Below are positions 1-8,800 of a stretch of DNA of 45,447 nucleotides, in pieces. The stretch is from contig DATLUO010000163.1 in assembly GCA_035533075.1 (NCBI GenBank), positions 1 through 45,447 on the forward strand, read 5' to 3'. Numbering within the stretch: the stretch's first letter is position 1; each line of letters opens with the position of its first letter. The translations under genes and the position numbers were made by a program. The DNA comes from Pirellulales bacterium (lineage in GTDB: Bacteria; Planctomycetota; Planctomycetia; Pirellulales; JAICIG01). The notes under the pieces were generated by a model, which saw only the letters and a list, made by a program, of their open reading frames with translations, was not told where the DNA came from and did not search any database.

Positions 1-37
1 TGACTTCCGTCGAACGATAGGCTTTGCTCTTGCTCAC
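1..37 (-). CDS. 5' end of a small protein gene, dodecin-like (partial)
   Basis: Reading leftwards from a GTG at 37-35, twelve codons are visible before the window edge: (M)SKSKAYRSTEV. A strong AGGAGG lies at 51-46, eight bases upstream, which makes a real start likely. The short basic lead followed by YRSTEV resembles the first strand of dodecins, small flavin-binding dodecamers that begin xxVYRVTEVVGTS. This family guess rests on only a few residues. The gene is divergent from the pseudouridine synthase, and the roughly 115 bp between them should hold both promoters. Confidence 0.45.
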   Translation of the reverse strand, partial: MSKSKAYRSTEV

Positions 38-152
38 GGGGACGACCTCCTAAAAACAGGGTTTGGGGTTGGTTAAAACAATAACTCAACCTTAACCCTT
101 TCGAGGCGTCCCCGCTCTTTACCCCTCTATAGCCAACTACGCTGATTCGAAT

Positions 153-824
153 GTGCTGAAGCTCGATGTCATTTATGAAGACAATCACCTGCTGGTCGTC
201 AACAAGCCGGCCGGAATTGCCACCCAAGGCGCCGAGGCGCACCAATCCAGCCTGCTGACGCTGGCCAAACAGTATATCAAGCAAAAGTACCGCAAGCCGG
301 GCAAGGTTTATCTCGGCACGGTCAGCCGCCTCGACGCCGCGGTGTCGGGCGTGGTGGTGTTCGCGCGCACGTCCAAGGCGGCCGCCCGGCTGAGCGAACA
401 GTTTCGAGAGCAGACCGTCAAAAAGCTCTACTGGGCGGTGGTGTCGGGCAATCCGGCCGAGAGCGACACGTGCGTCGATTGGCTCGCCAAGGACGAGCCG
501 CGGCAACGGATGCGGGTGGTCGAGCCGGGCACGGCCGGCGCCCAGCTTGCCCGGCTGACGTATCGCCGTCTGCGGCGCCTGGCGGCCGGCTGGCTGCTGG
601 AAATTACCCTTGAGAGCGGCCGAAAGCACCAGATTCGCGTGCAGCTTGCCGGCCGGCGGTTGCCGGTGGTGGGCGACCGCAAGTACGGCAGCGGCGAAAC
701 TTTTTCGCAGGGGATTGCCCTCCACGCTCGTATGCTACAATTAGTGCATCCCACGCGCGACGAGGCCATGATCTGGAAGGCCGAGCCTCCGGCGGCATGG
801 AGCGCGTTGGGACTGAAACCTTGA
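153..824 (+). CDS. RluA-family RNA pseudouridine synthase
   Basis: Converts specific uridines of rRNA or tRNA to pseudouridine in the cytoplasm. The 223-residue protein has the family landmarks: VNKPAGI near residue 17, the catalytic-Asp motif as SRLDAAVSG (Asp61; most relatives have HRLD), and GRKHQIRVQLA near residue 155, followed by GDRKYG. Its length suits a catalytic domain alone, without the N-terminal S4 domain of longer RluC/RluD proteins. The GTG at 153 is used because the ATG at 151 is out of frame and closes at once. Family membership is secure; the target uridine cannot be read from sequence. Confidence 0.88.
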   Translation: MLKLDVIYEDNHLLVVNKPAGIATQGAEAHQSSLLTLAKQYIKQKYRKPGKVYLGTVSRLDAAVSGVVVFARTSKAAARLSEQFREQTVKKLYWAVVSGNPAESDTCVDWLAKDEPRQRMRVVEPGTAGAQLARLTYRRLRRLAAGWLLEITLESGRKHQIRVQLAGRRLPVVGDRKYGSGETFSQGIALHARMLQLVHPTRDEAMIWKAEPPAAWSALGLKP

Positions 825-1076
825 CGATGGCCTCATCTTGGAAGCAGGGCGGAACTTTCCGGCTTCCGCAGGGGTTTTGAATACGCGACACGCGGCCTCG
901 CGCCGCGGTTTGTCGGCAGACGCGGCCCTCGGCCGCGTTGCAGCGGCAAGACGCCCGCCGTTGTCAAGGTATATCCTTGGAAAAAGCAGATCGCCGTGTT
1001 AATGTGGAGGTGCGGTGCGTCGCGGAATTCGTGAGAATTCCGGGGCCTTGTAAGATTCTGGAGCCTGATCCGTCTC

Positions 1077-2441
1077 GTGTCGAAGTCGATTTTCCAACAA
1101 TCTGCCATTGCCAGCGGACTGCTGACCCGTCAGGAGTTGGACGAAGCCATTGCGCTGGCCAGCGCCGAGCGGCATAAGAGCGGGGCTGTCAGCGACGAAC
1201 GGCTGGCCAAGAAGCTGATCGACTTGGGCAAGATCAACCGCTGGCAGGCCCAGGAATTGGGCCGGGGCCGGATCAAGTTCACGCTCGGCGCCTACCACCT
1301 GATCGACTCGCTCGGCAAGGGCGGCATGGGCGAGGTCTATAAAGCGGAGCACTCGGTGATGGGGCGCATGGTCGCCGTCAAAGTGCTGCCGCCGCACAAG
1401 ACCACGCCCGAATCCGTCGCCAGCTTCATTCGCGAGATACGCACCCAGGCCCAGCTCGACCACGAAAACCTGGTGCGCGCCTACGATGCCGGCCACGACC
1501 TCAACGTCCACTTCCTGGTTACCGAATACGTTCCGGGCAACAACTTGCGGAACTTGATCCGTCGCGAAGGCCGGCTGAGCATGCAGTCGGCGGCGTCGAT
1601 CATTTCGCAGGGCGCGCGGGGGCTGGCCTACGCCCACAGCCGCGGCCTGATTCACCGCGACGTCAAGCCCGGCAATTTGTTGGTCACGAACGACGGGCAC
1701 ACCAAGGTTTCCGATCTAGGTTTGTCGGGCTACTTCAATGATCCGGAGCAGACCGACATTCACGGCGGCAAAGTGGTCGGCACGGCCGACTATCTGGCGC
1801 CCGAGCAGATCACCGCTCCGGAGCGGCCCACGCCGGTGAGCGACATCTACGCCTTGGGTTGCACGATGTACTACGCCGTCACGGGCAAGGTGCCGTTTCC
1901 CGGCGGCACGCCCCGCGAGAAGGCGCGCAAACACTGCCACGAATACCCGCTCGACCCGCGTCGGCTGAATTCCGAACTCAGCGACGAATTTGTGGAAGTC
2001 ATCGCCGACATGATGGCCAAGGCGCCGGAAGAGCGGATTCCCACGGCCAATGACGTCATGGCCCGCCTGGCTCCGTGGGTGGAAGGCACGATGGAGCCGC
2101 GCCGCGAGGCGGCCCTGGCGGCTCCGGTGCAGTTGAGCTATTCTCCGCCCCGCCCGGTGCCCACGCTCAGCGACACCACGCCGATTTTCGTCTCGCCGCC
2201 GGCCGAAGACCCCAGCCAGGTCGAGAGTCCCAGCCAGCTTTCGCTGGGCACCCAGCCGGTCGGCATGGCGAGCCAAGAGACCGTGCCGATGTATCCGCTG
2301 GAGCCGAGCATCTGGCAATCGCAGTTTGGCGACATCTCGCCGTTGGTAAAGATACTGATCGGCGTGGGCATGATCACGGCCATCGGCACGATTCTGGCGG
2401 TCGTCATCGGCCTGATCTACGCGGCGGCCACTTCGCCGTAA
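1077..2441 (+). CDS. membrane-anchored Ser/Thr protein kinase (Hanks type)
   Basis: A eukaryotic-like kinase that phosphorylates Ser/Thr on unknown partners. Visible elements: about 70 residues of N-terminal extension of the kind common in planctomycete kinases; glycine loop GKGGMGEVYKAEH (about 80-92); ATP-binding Lys102 in VAVKVL; catalytic loop HRDVKPGN (193-200, Asp195); a metal-binding DLG instead of DFG (213-215); and GTADYLAPEQ (about 235-244). After a Pro/Ser-rich linker, a single hydrophobic segment (about 424-450) sits near the C-terminus, so the kinase domain is cytoplasmic with little or nothing outside. It lacks the PASTA or WD40 sensor domains often attached to such kinases. The start is a GTG at 1077 without a strong Shine-Dalgarno, so the exact start is less certain than the family. 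Confidence 0.9.
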   Translation: MSKSIFQQSAIASGLLTRQELDEAIALASAERHKSGAVSDERLAKKLIDLGKINRWQAQELGRGRIKFTLGAYHLIDSLGKGGMGEVYKAEHSVMGRMVAVKVLPPHKTTPESVASFIREIRTQAQLDHENLVRAYDAGHDLNVHFLVTEYVPGNNLRNLIRREGRLSMQSAASIISQGARGLAYAHSRGLIHRDVKPGNLLVTNDGHTKVSDLGLSGYFNDPEQTDIHGGKVVGTADYLAPEQITAPERPTPVSDIYALGCTMYYAVTGKVPFPGGTPREKARKHCHEYPLDPRRLNSELSDEFVEVIADMMAKAPEERIPTANDVMARLAPWVEGTMEPRREAALAAPVQLSYSPPRPVPTLSDTTPIFVSPPAEDPSQVESPSQLSLGTQPVGMASQETVPMYPLEPSIWQSQFGDISPLVKILIGVGMITAIGTILAVVIGLIYAAATSP

Positions 2442-2480
2442 GCGGTCTCGACCAGCCATATCGGCTGCACCTTGGAGGTA

Positions 2481-2518
2481 AGGTGGGGCCAGCGAGCTTG
2501 CGAGCGCCGGCCCACCGT
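2481..2518. repeat. family A intergenic repeat, single arm
   Basis: One arm of a repeat seen as full inverted pairs at 17819-17913 and 39584-39679. The core GCGAGCTTGCGAGCGCCGG is identical in all three. It lies between the convergent kinase and DUF4058 genes. A GGACGT that resembles the loop of the complete copies follows it, but no second arm is present. Confidence 0.7.
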
Positions 2519-2553
2519 GTTGGACGTAGACCATCGCCAAAGCCAATCAACGT

Positions 2554-3216
2554 TTAGGAACCCTGCCGCGCGAGTTCCGCCGCCCATTGCGAATCGGCGT
2601 CGTCGAGACGTGCCGGCGAAGGAGCAGTGTAGTCCACGTCGTTGTCGTAACCGCCCCGCTCGTAGGTTTCCTCAAAAACGGCCCCCAGCTCCAGGGCGAC
2701 ATCAGGGTCGCCCGGCAGCAAGGGGATGGCAATTGTCGGCAATGGCTGGCGGACGCCCCAGGGAACGATCTGGCACATGGGCCGTTGGTCGGCCCTCGAA
2801 ACGAAGGCGTAATAGCGTGCGGGCGGCAGGGGTTTCGCCAAGGGCAGTCGCTGCCCGCCAATCAATAGGTCCAGTTCCACCAGATGCACCGGCTGACAGA
2901 GAATCGCGTTGCGCTTTGCCAGATAATCGCCCCGGCCCTGACCGGTCTTGTTCGTCGGCGAAAGCAATTCAATGATTCCGACGAGCGAACGTTCGGGCCG
3001 ATGATAAATCTGAACGTAGGTTTCACGCGATTGCCCGAAATCGCCTGTCATGTCAAACAGCAGGGTTCGCTCGTTGATGCGAGCGTGGTAACCGCGGGGC
3101 AGCCGCTGTCGAATTTGGTGCCGCAAGCAGCTTATGAATTCCGAATGGAAATCGGGCCATACGCCCGGATCTTCCAGATACGGATTCACTCCTGGAAAGG
3201 GATTAGGCATTGTCAT
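2554..3216 (-). CDS. DUF4058 family protein
   Basis: Function unknown. The family is recognisable from the N-terminal MPNPFPGVNPYLEDPGVWPD, from ERTLLFD, from the central IIELLSPTNKTGQGRGDYLAKR and from VHLVELDLLIGGQRLP. At 220 residues it is shorter than I expect for the family (about 250 or more); the stretch between LLFDMTGDF and VGIIELLSP looks compressed, as after an in-frame internal deletion. There is no signal peptide, so it is probably cytoplasmic. Two in-frame ATGs (3216 and 3210) could start it. It converges with the kinase gene and is monocistronic here. DUF4058 genes are frequent in planctomycetes and cyanobacteria, but their job is not known. Confidence 0.8.
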   Translation of the reverse strand: MTMPNPFPGVNPYLEDPGVWPDFHSEFISCLRHQIRQRLPRGYHARINERTLLFDMTGDFGQSRETYVQIYHRPERSLVGIIELLSPTNKTGQGRGDYLAKRNAILCQPVHLVELDLLIGGQRLPLAKPLPPARYYAFVSRADQRPMCQIVPWGVRQPLPTIAIPLLPGDPDVALELGAVFEETYERGGYDNDVDYTAPSPARLDDADSQWAAELARQGS

Positions 3217-3310
3217 TGCTCAGCGTGGAAGGGCAGACCATTCTAATCGGCCGCGACTCTTGCATCCACCGTCCCTTGCGCGCTGCGCGGATCGAGCTGC
3301 CGCATGAGTC

Positions 3311-3338
3311 TTGTGTTCGCCGGCACCCATCGTAAAAT
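3311..3338 (+). promoter_or_regulatory. candidate sigma70-type promoter for the oxidoreductase
   Basis: TTGTGT at 3311-3316 and TAAAAT at 3333-3338 are separated by 16 bp and end 47 bp before the chosen ATG. The match was made by eye. Confidence 0.35.
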
Positions 3339-3385
3339 GTTGATGCGTGTTGAACACTGCCCCGCCATATAAGGAGTCACCCGCC

Positions 3386-4828
3386 ATGTCGCGATCCAGC
3401 CGCCGCCATTTTCTCAAAACCTCGCTCGCCGCCGCCGGTGCCGCGGGAGTTGCCACCTTCGCCGGTACCCAAGCATCGGCCAAAGCGCGGGGTGCCAACG
3501 ACGCCATCCGCGTCGGCATCGCAGGACTCAACGGACGCGGCGGCGAACACTTGAAACAGTTTGCTTCGCTCCCCGGCGTGGAAATCACCTATTTGATCGA
3601 TCCCGATCAAAAGGTGCTCGAGCGCCGCGTGAAGGAAGTCGAGTCGCTCACCGGCCGCAAGCCGCAGGCAATCCAGGACGTTCGCAAGGCGCTGGACGAC
3701 AAAGAACTCGACGTGATCACCGTCGCCACACCGAACCACTGGCACTCGCTGATCGCCATCTGGGCCTGCCAGGCGGGCAAAGACGTGTACGTCGAAAAGC
3801 CGTGCAGCCACAACGTTCACGAAGGCCGCATCGCCGTCGAAACGGCCCGCAAATACAACCGCATCGTGCAGCACGGCACCCAAAGCCGCAGCGATAGCGA
3901 CTGGGCCGGCGCGGTCGATTTCGTCCGATCGGGCAAGGCCGGAAAGCTGCAAGTCGCACGCGGCCTGGTCTATAAGCCGCGCCCCAGCATCGGCTTCAAA
4001 AAGGCGGAAGCTCCGCCCGATTATCTCGACTTCAATCTCTGGCTCGGCCCCGCGACGGAGCAGCCGTTCCACCGCAACCTGGTGCATTACAACTGGCACT
4101 GGTTCTGGGACACGGGCAACGGCGACATCGGCAACCAGGGCGTTCACCAGATGGACATCGCCCGGTGGGGCATCGACGGCGCCACGTTCCCCAAGAGCGT
4201 CATCGGCCTCGGCGGCCGCTTCGGCTACGAAGATCAGGGCCAGACCGCCAACACGCAGATCGCCGTGTTCGACTACGGCGACGCCCAGTTGATCTTCGAG
4301 GTGCGCGGCTTGCCCACCGAGAACTTTGCCCACACGGGCCACGGCAGCGACAACGTTTTCCATTGCGAAGGCGGGCTCGTCACACGCAAGCAGTTCTATC
4401 CCAAGGGGAGCGCCCAGCCGGAGCCGATTCCCAGCGCCCCGATCGGGCCGGGCAAGAACCATTTTGCCAACTTCATTTCGGCTGTCCGCAGCCGCAACCA
4501 GTCGGAGCTGAACGCCGACATTCTGGAAGGCCACTATTCGTCGGCGCTTTGCCATCTGGCGAACATTTCGTATCGCTTGGGCGAGAAGGTTCCTTTCAAT
4601 CCGCAGACGAAAGCCTTCGGCGACAACAAGGAGGCTTACGAGACGCTGGCCCGGATGGAACAGCACCTGACGCGCAACGGGCTGAAGCTCGACGAGATCG
4701 ATTACCTGCTTGGCCGCAAGCTTGCTTTCGACTCACAGAAAGAGTTGTTCGTCGGCGACGAGCAGGCCAACCGCATGCTGACGCGGGACTACCGCGCGCC
4801 GTTCGTGGTGCCCGAGAAAGTGGCATAG
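3386..4828 (+). CDS. Tat-exported Gfo/Idh/MocA family oxidoreductase
   Basis: An NAD(P)-dependent dehydrogenase of the glucose-fructose oxidoreductase/inositol dehydrogenase type, probably acting on a sugar or sugar acid outside the cytoplasm. The start at 3386 follows AAGGAG at 3371-3376 and gives a twin-arginine signal, SSRRHFLKTSLAAAG, then an Ala-rich segment ending ASA. The Rossmann fold shows VGIAGLNGRGGEH, the family Lys motif appears as VYVEKPCSHN, and the substrate domain has GNGDIGNQGVHQMDIARWG. At 480 residues it has the usual length of exported planctomycete members, which are often numerous in these genomes. The reading frame also continues upstream to 3347, but that extension would place extra residues before the Tat signal and is rejected. 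The exact sugar cannot be told. Confidence 0.9.
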   Translation: MSRSSRRHFLKTSLAAAGAAGVATFAGTQASAKARGANDAIRVGIAGLNGRGGEHLKQFASLPGVEITYLIDPDQKVLERRVKEVESLTGRKPQAIQDVRKALDDKELDVITVATPNHWHSLIAIWACQAGKDVYVEKPCSHNVHEGRIAVETARKYNRIVQHGTQSRSDSDWAGAVDFVRSGKAGKLQVARGLVYKPRPSIGFKKAEAPPDYLDFNLWLGPATEQPFHRNLVHYNWHWFWDTGNGDIGNQGVHQMDIARWGIDGATFPKSVIGLGGRFGYEDQGQTANTQIAVFDYGDAQLIFEVRGLPTENFAHTGHGSDNVFHCEGGLVTRKQFYPKGSAQPEPIPSAPIGPGKNHFANFISAVRSRNQSELNADILEGHYSSALCHLANISYRLGEKVPFNPQTKAFGDNKEAYETLARMEQHLTRNGLKLDEIDYLLGRKLAFDSQKELFVGDEQANRMLTRDYRAPFVVPEKVA

Positions 4829-4844
4829 GAGGCGAGAGCCGACT

Positions 4845-4878
4845 GTAGGGTGGGACAAGCGAGCTTGCCGCACCCTAC
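4845..4878. repeat. family A-like short inverted repeat between convergent genes
   Basis: GTAGGGTG (4845-4852) and CACCCTAC (4871-4878) form an 8-bp stem. Between them lies GCGAGCTTGC, the same core found in the longer family A elements. It sits 16 bp after the oxidoreductase stop and just before the FAA hydrolase stop, so it could act as a bidirectional terminator. It looks like a shortened family A copy. Confidence 0.6.
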
Positions 4879-4882
4879 GCAT

Positions 4883-5737
4883 TCACGCGCCAACTACCGG
4901 ATTGCGCAGCAGCCCCAGCCCGTCGATCTCGACTTCGGCCACGTCGCCGGGCTTCAGGAAGACCTGCGGCTTGCGCGCGACGCCGACGCCGGGCGGCGTG
5001 CCGGTGAAGATCAGATCGCCCGGCTCCAGCGTGCAAACCTGCGAGACGTAGGCCACCAACTCGTCGACCGGAAAAATAAACTGGTCGGTGTTCGAGTTCT
5101 GCATTGTTTCGCCGTTCAGCCGAAAGCGAATGCCCAGCTTGCACGGATCGGCAACTTCGTCCTTCGTGACGATGGCGGGGCCGCAGGGCCCGAAGGTGTC
5201 GAAGGTCTTGCCGAGCAGCCATTGCCGGCTGGGCTTGCCCGTTTGCCAATCGCGGGCCGAAACGTCGTGTCCGGGGCAATAGCCGGCGATGTACTCATAG
5301 GCCCGCGCGCGCGGAATATCGCGTCCTCGCCTTCCGATGACGGCCACCAGCTCGGCCTCATAATCGACCTGCTGGCTGACGCGCGGCAGCACAATCGCTT
5401 CGCCATGACCGATCAGCGCCGTGGGGAACTTATTGAAGATGACGGGCTCATCGGGCGGCGTGCCGCCGGTCTCGCGCGCATGATCGGCGTAGTTCAAGCC
5501 GACGCAAATCACTTTTTGCGCGTCGGGCACGGGGGCCAGCAGTTTTTTGATCGCGGCGGGGTCGATTTCGGGGCCTTCGGCCGCGGCGCGAGCGGCCCGC
5601 TTCTGCCCGTCGTCTCCCAGAGCGAGCAGGGCCCGCATGGAAGACGGAAGCCCGCTCGCCGACAGGTCGATATACCGCTCGCCCCGCACGGCGGCGATGC
5701 GTGGTCCATCGGCGGAAAGATAACTGACGAGCCGCAT
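4883..5737 (-). CDS. fumarylacetoacetate hydrolase (FAH) family protein
   Basis: Metal-dependent hydrolase, isomerase or decarboxylase acting on 2-keto acids, as in aromatic or sugar-acid catabolism. At 284 residues it has an N-terminal cap region, then VICVGLNYADHARETG, PVIFNKFP, and the metal-ligand motif DYEAELVAVIGRRGRDI. Further on are GPCGPAIVTKDE, MQNSNTDQFIF and IFTGTPPGVG. The ATG at 5737 is preceded by a GGAG in GGAGAATATGCC; the open frame continues upstream across unrelated sequence and is not used. Relatives are annotated as 2-hydroxyhepta-2,4-diene-1,7-dioate isomerase or ureidoglycolate lyase, and nothing nearby decides between these. It is convergent with the oxidoreductase. 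Confidence 0.88.
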   Translation of the reverse strand: MRLVSYLSADGPRIAAVRGERYIDLSASGLPSSMRALLALGDDGQKRAARAAAEGPEIDPAAIKKLLAPVPDAQKVICVGLNYADHARETGGTPPDEPVIFNKFPTALIGHGEAIVLPRVSQQVDYEAELVAVIGRRGRDIPRARAYEYIAGYCPGHDVSARDWQTGKPSRQWLLGKTFDTFGPCGPAIVTKDEVADPCKLGIRFRLNGETMQNSNTDQFIFPVDELVAYVSQVCTLEPGDLIFTGTPPGVGVARKPQVFLKPGDVAEVEIDGLGLLRNPVVGA

Positions 5738-5865
5738 GGCATATTCTCCGGTGGTCGTAATCGGACTGTAAAACAGGCGTTGTAGCATGGAATGCACCCG
5801 GTGCCCAGCCACCGCCGCGCCCGGCGGCGCCGCCGAACCGAGCGAGAACCGGGCACGCGACTCTG

Positions 5866-8800
5866 CTACGAGTGTTTGCTGAAGAACTCGTCGGAGGCCA
5901 CGAAGCCGGCGATCACGTCTTCGTTGGTCATCAGTCCTTGAGCGAACTCGCTGACCCAGTAGTTGATTCCGGCCTGGTCGGGCGAGCGGCCCAGGAAGGT
6001 CTGGTAGTCGCCGGTGACGCGCGTGGTTTCGCGTTCCAGGCTGGTGGTGAAGCCCAGCGCCACCTGTTCTCGTGATTCGCCGCCGGCCAGTTGCGCCAGC
6101 CAGAACGATAGGCCGTTTGCATCGGCCGGTCGGTTCAGTAGTTTCAGATAAAGGGCGTTGACCCAGCCCGAGTCCGTGCCGCCCGCGTTGGTGTAGAACT
6201 CGGCCGACGCGATGAAGCCCGCTTCCAGCTCCTCGTCGGTCAGGCCGTGGTCGCGCAACTGGCTGGTCCAGTAGGCCAGGCCCGCGGCGTCGGCAGCGCG
6301 CCCCAAATACATCTCGTAAGCGGGCGTGATTATCTTGTCGGCGTAATACTCGTCGCTGTGCGTCAAAGCCGTCGCGAAGTCTTGCCGCGAGAGGCCGCCG
6401 GCCAACTGCCCGGCCCAATACGACACATCGGCGGCCGACGCCGCGCGGCCCAACACGTCTTGGAAGGCCGCCGCCACGTAGTCCTGCAACTGGCTCAGCG
6501 TCGGGCTCGGTCCTAGATGCGCCACGGGCAGCGGGGCCGGACCCGCCGGCGGCGCCGTCAGGCCCGAAAGCACCGGGTCGCCGGCCAGCGCTTGTTGGAA
6601 AATGCTGGGCAGCGACGTCACCGGCGCGAATCGCGCCGTCAGAAACGTGAGCGCGTCGATCCGGCCGTTCACCTGCACGACGTCGCTGGCGCTGTTGATT
6701 TCGGTGTTGGGCGTCACCGCGACCGCCGTGCCGCCGCCGGCGTTGACCGTGCTGTTCCCGTTGCCCGTCAACTGCTTGTAACTGACGGTGCCGTCGGCGT
6801 TGTATTGCGGAGCGAACTCGGCGAAGACGAAACTCGTTGCACTGCGGGCAGCGAGGCTCTCGCCCGTGCCGCTGGTGTCGCCTCCGCCGAACAGCACGTC
6901 CTCTCCCGTGCCGCCCAACAGGGTGTCGGCGTTGAGGCCGCCGATCAGCACGCCGAACGCACTCGTGTCGTTGGCCAGATCGTTGGAATCGACCGGCGAG
7001 CCATACATATAAAGGCTCTGGATGTTCTGGATTTGAATCGGGTCGGCGCTACCAAAATTGCCGACGTGCGCGTGGTAGACGTTTCCGGTCGCGGCGGCCG
7101 TCTGCGGCACGACCACGTTGAGCTTGTTATGGAAACCGCCGGGGCTGGTGCCGCCGTCGAGCTTCAACGTCGTCGTAATCGGCAACTCGCCGGGACCGGC
7201 CGACCCGTCGGCATTCTTCGTGGCGGTGTTCGGTAGGAACAGATTGAACGTATCGTCGACCAACTGGCTGCCAAGCTGGTTGCCGCCATTCACCTCGACC
7301 GTCGTGCCCGCGCCCATGTCGAGATACTCGACGAGCACGTGCGGCGCGTTCAAGGGGCGGCCGATCGACATGTTGTCGATGTTGTACACCTGCCCGCTGG
7401 TCGAACCTTGATCGTTGAGATCGAGGGTTTTCACCTTATCGACGACCAAGAGTCCGGCGATGCCGTCGAGGCGATGGCCCAGGTCGCCCACGTCGACGGT
7501 TCCGCTGGCCTGTCCCTTGAGATTGACCGGCGTGGTGCCGAGCGTGCTTTGAACATTGAAATCGAGGGCGGCGTTGGTGCCCAAATTCACGTAGACTTGT
7601 GCCAGGCCGCTGTAATTCACGGTTCCGGCCATGCCCAGCCCGGTGATGCTGGTGGCGGTGAGCGTGCCGGAAGTGCTGGTGGCGTCGCCGCCGTCGTCGA
7701 GGTTCAGCGTATTGTTGGCCCCGGCCGCGGCGACGTTCACGGTGCCGGCAATTCCGGAGACGACGCCCGCGCCGCTCGCGCCGGCGGTCGACGAGATGTT
7801 GACGGTGTCGCCGCCGCCGTTGGCGTTGATGTTGGTGGTGGTGCCCCCCAGCGTTTGTTGGAGGTTGATCGTGTCGTTGCCCGCCCCGCTGAAGACGTTG
7901 ATGGTGGGCGAGTTGATGGCGCCATCGAGATCGATCGTGGCACCGGGGGTGGTATCGTTGTTGTTGAAATCGGCCCGCAGGGTGACGGTTCCGGCGGTGG
8001 CCGCGAGGGTACTGCCGGCGTCGATCTTCAGATTGTCGCCGGCCCGCAGCTCGATGTTGCCGCCGCTCGACGTCAACGTGGAGCCGCCGCCGAGCTCCAG
8101 GTTGTCTTTCGGACCGCCGGCTTCGTCGTGCTGTTCCTCGGCCACGGTGATCAGGACGTTGCCCGTGGTAGTGACGTTGATGCCGGAGTTGAGCGTAAAC
8201 GGTCCGCTGGTGATGGTCAGCGCGGCGAGCGGATGGAGGCCGCCCACCTTACCCTCGAACTGCACGACGCCAAAGTTGCCGAAGGCGCGGCCGCCGCTAG
8301 TGTCGATCGTCAGCGCGGCGCCGCCGAGATTCAGCGCATCGACCGTCGAACTGAAGGTCACGTTGGCGTTGTCGTTGAGCGTGGCCAACGTGTCGTCGAT
8401 CGTTACCTGCACTGCGCCGCCGTAGCTCTGAGCGCCGGCGGATCTGATCAGGCCACCGTTGAGGTTGGACGTGCCGGTCACTGACAGCGAGTTCAGCGCG
8501 AATAGGCCGCCCACCGCGCCATCAAAGGTCACCGCGGCGTTGATCATCAACGCACGGGGAGTGGCGTCGCTGTCCAGCATGCTGGCGAAGGTGACCGAGG
8601 TGGCATTGAGCGTAGTGTCGGCCGAGAGCGTCGCCGCTCCGCCGTAATCCTGCGTGGTGGTGGTCGTAACCGCGCCCCCCTCAATGTCGGCCGTGCCTGT
8701 CACCGACAGCGACTTCAAGGGATTGGCGCCGCCGACCGCGCCGTCAAACGTGGCCGCACCGTGGATCGTGAGAACTCGGGCTGTGGTGTCGCTGTTCAGC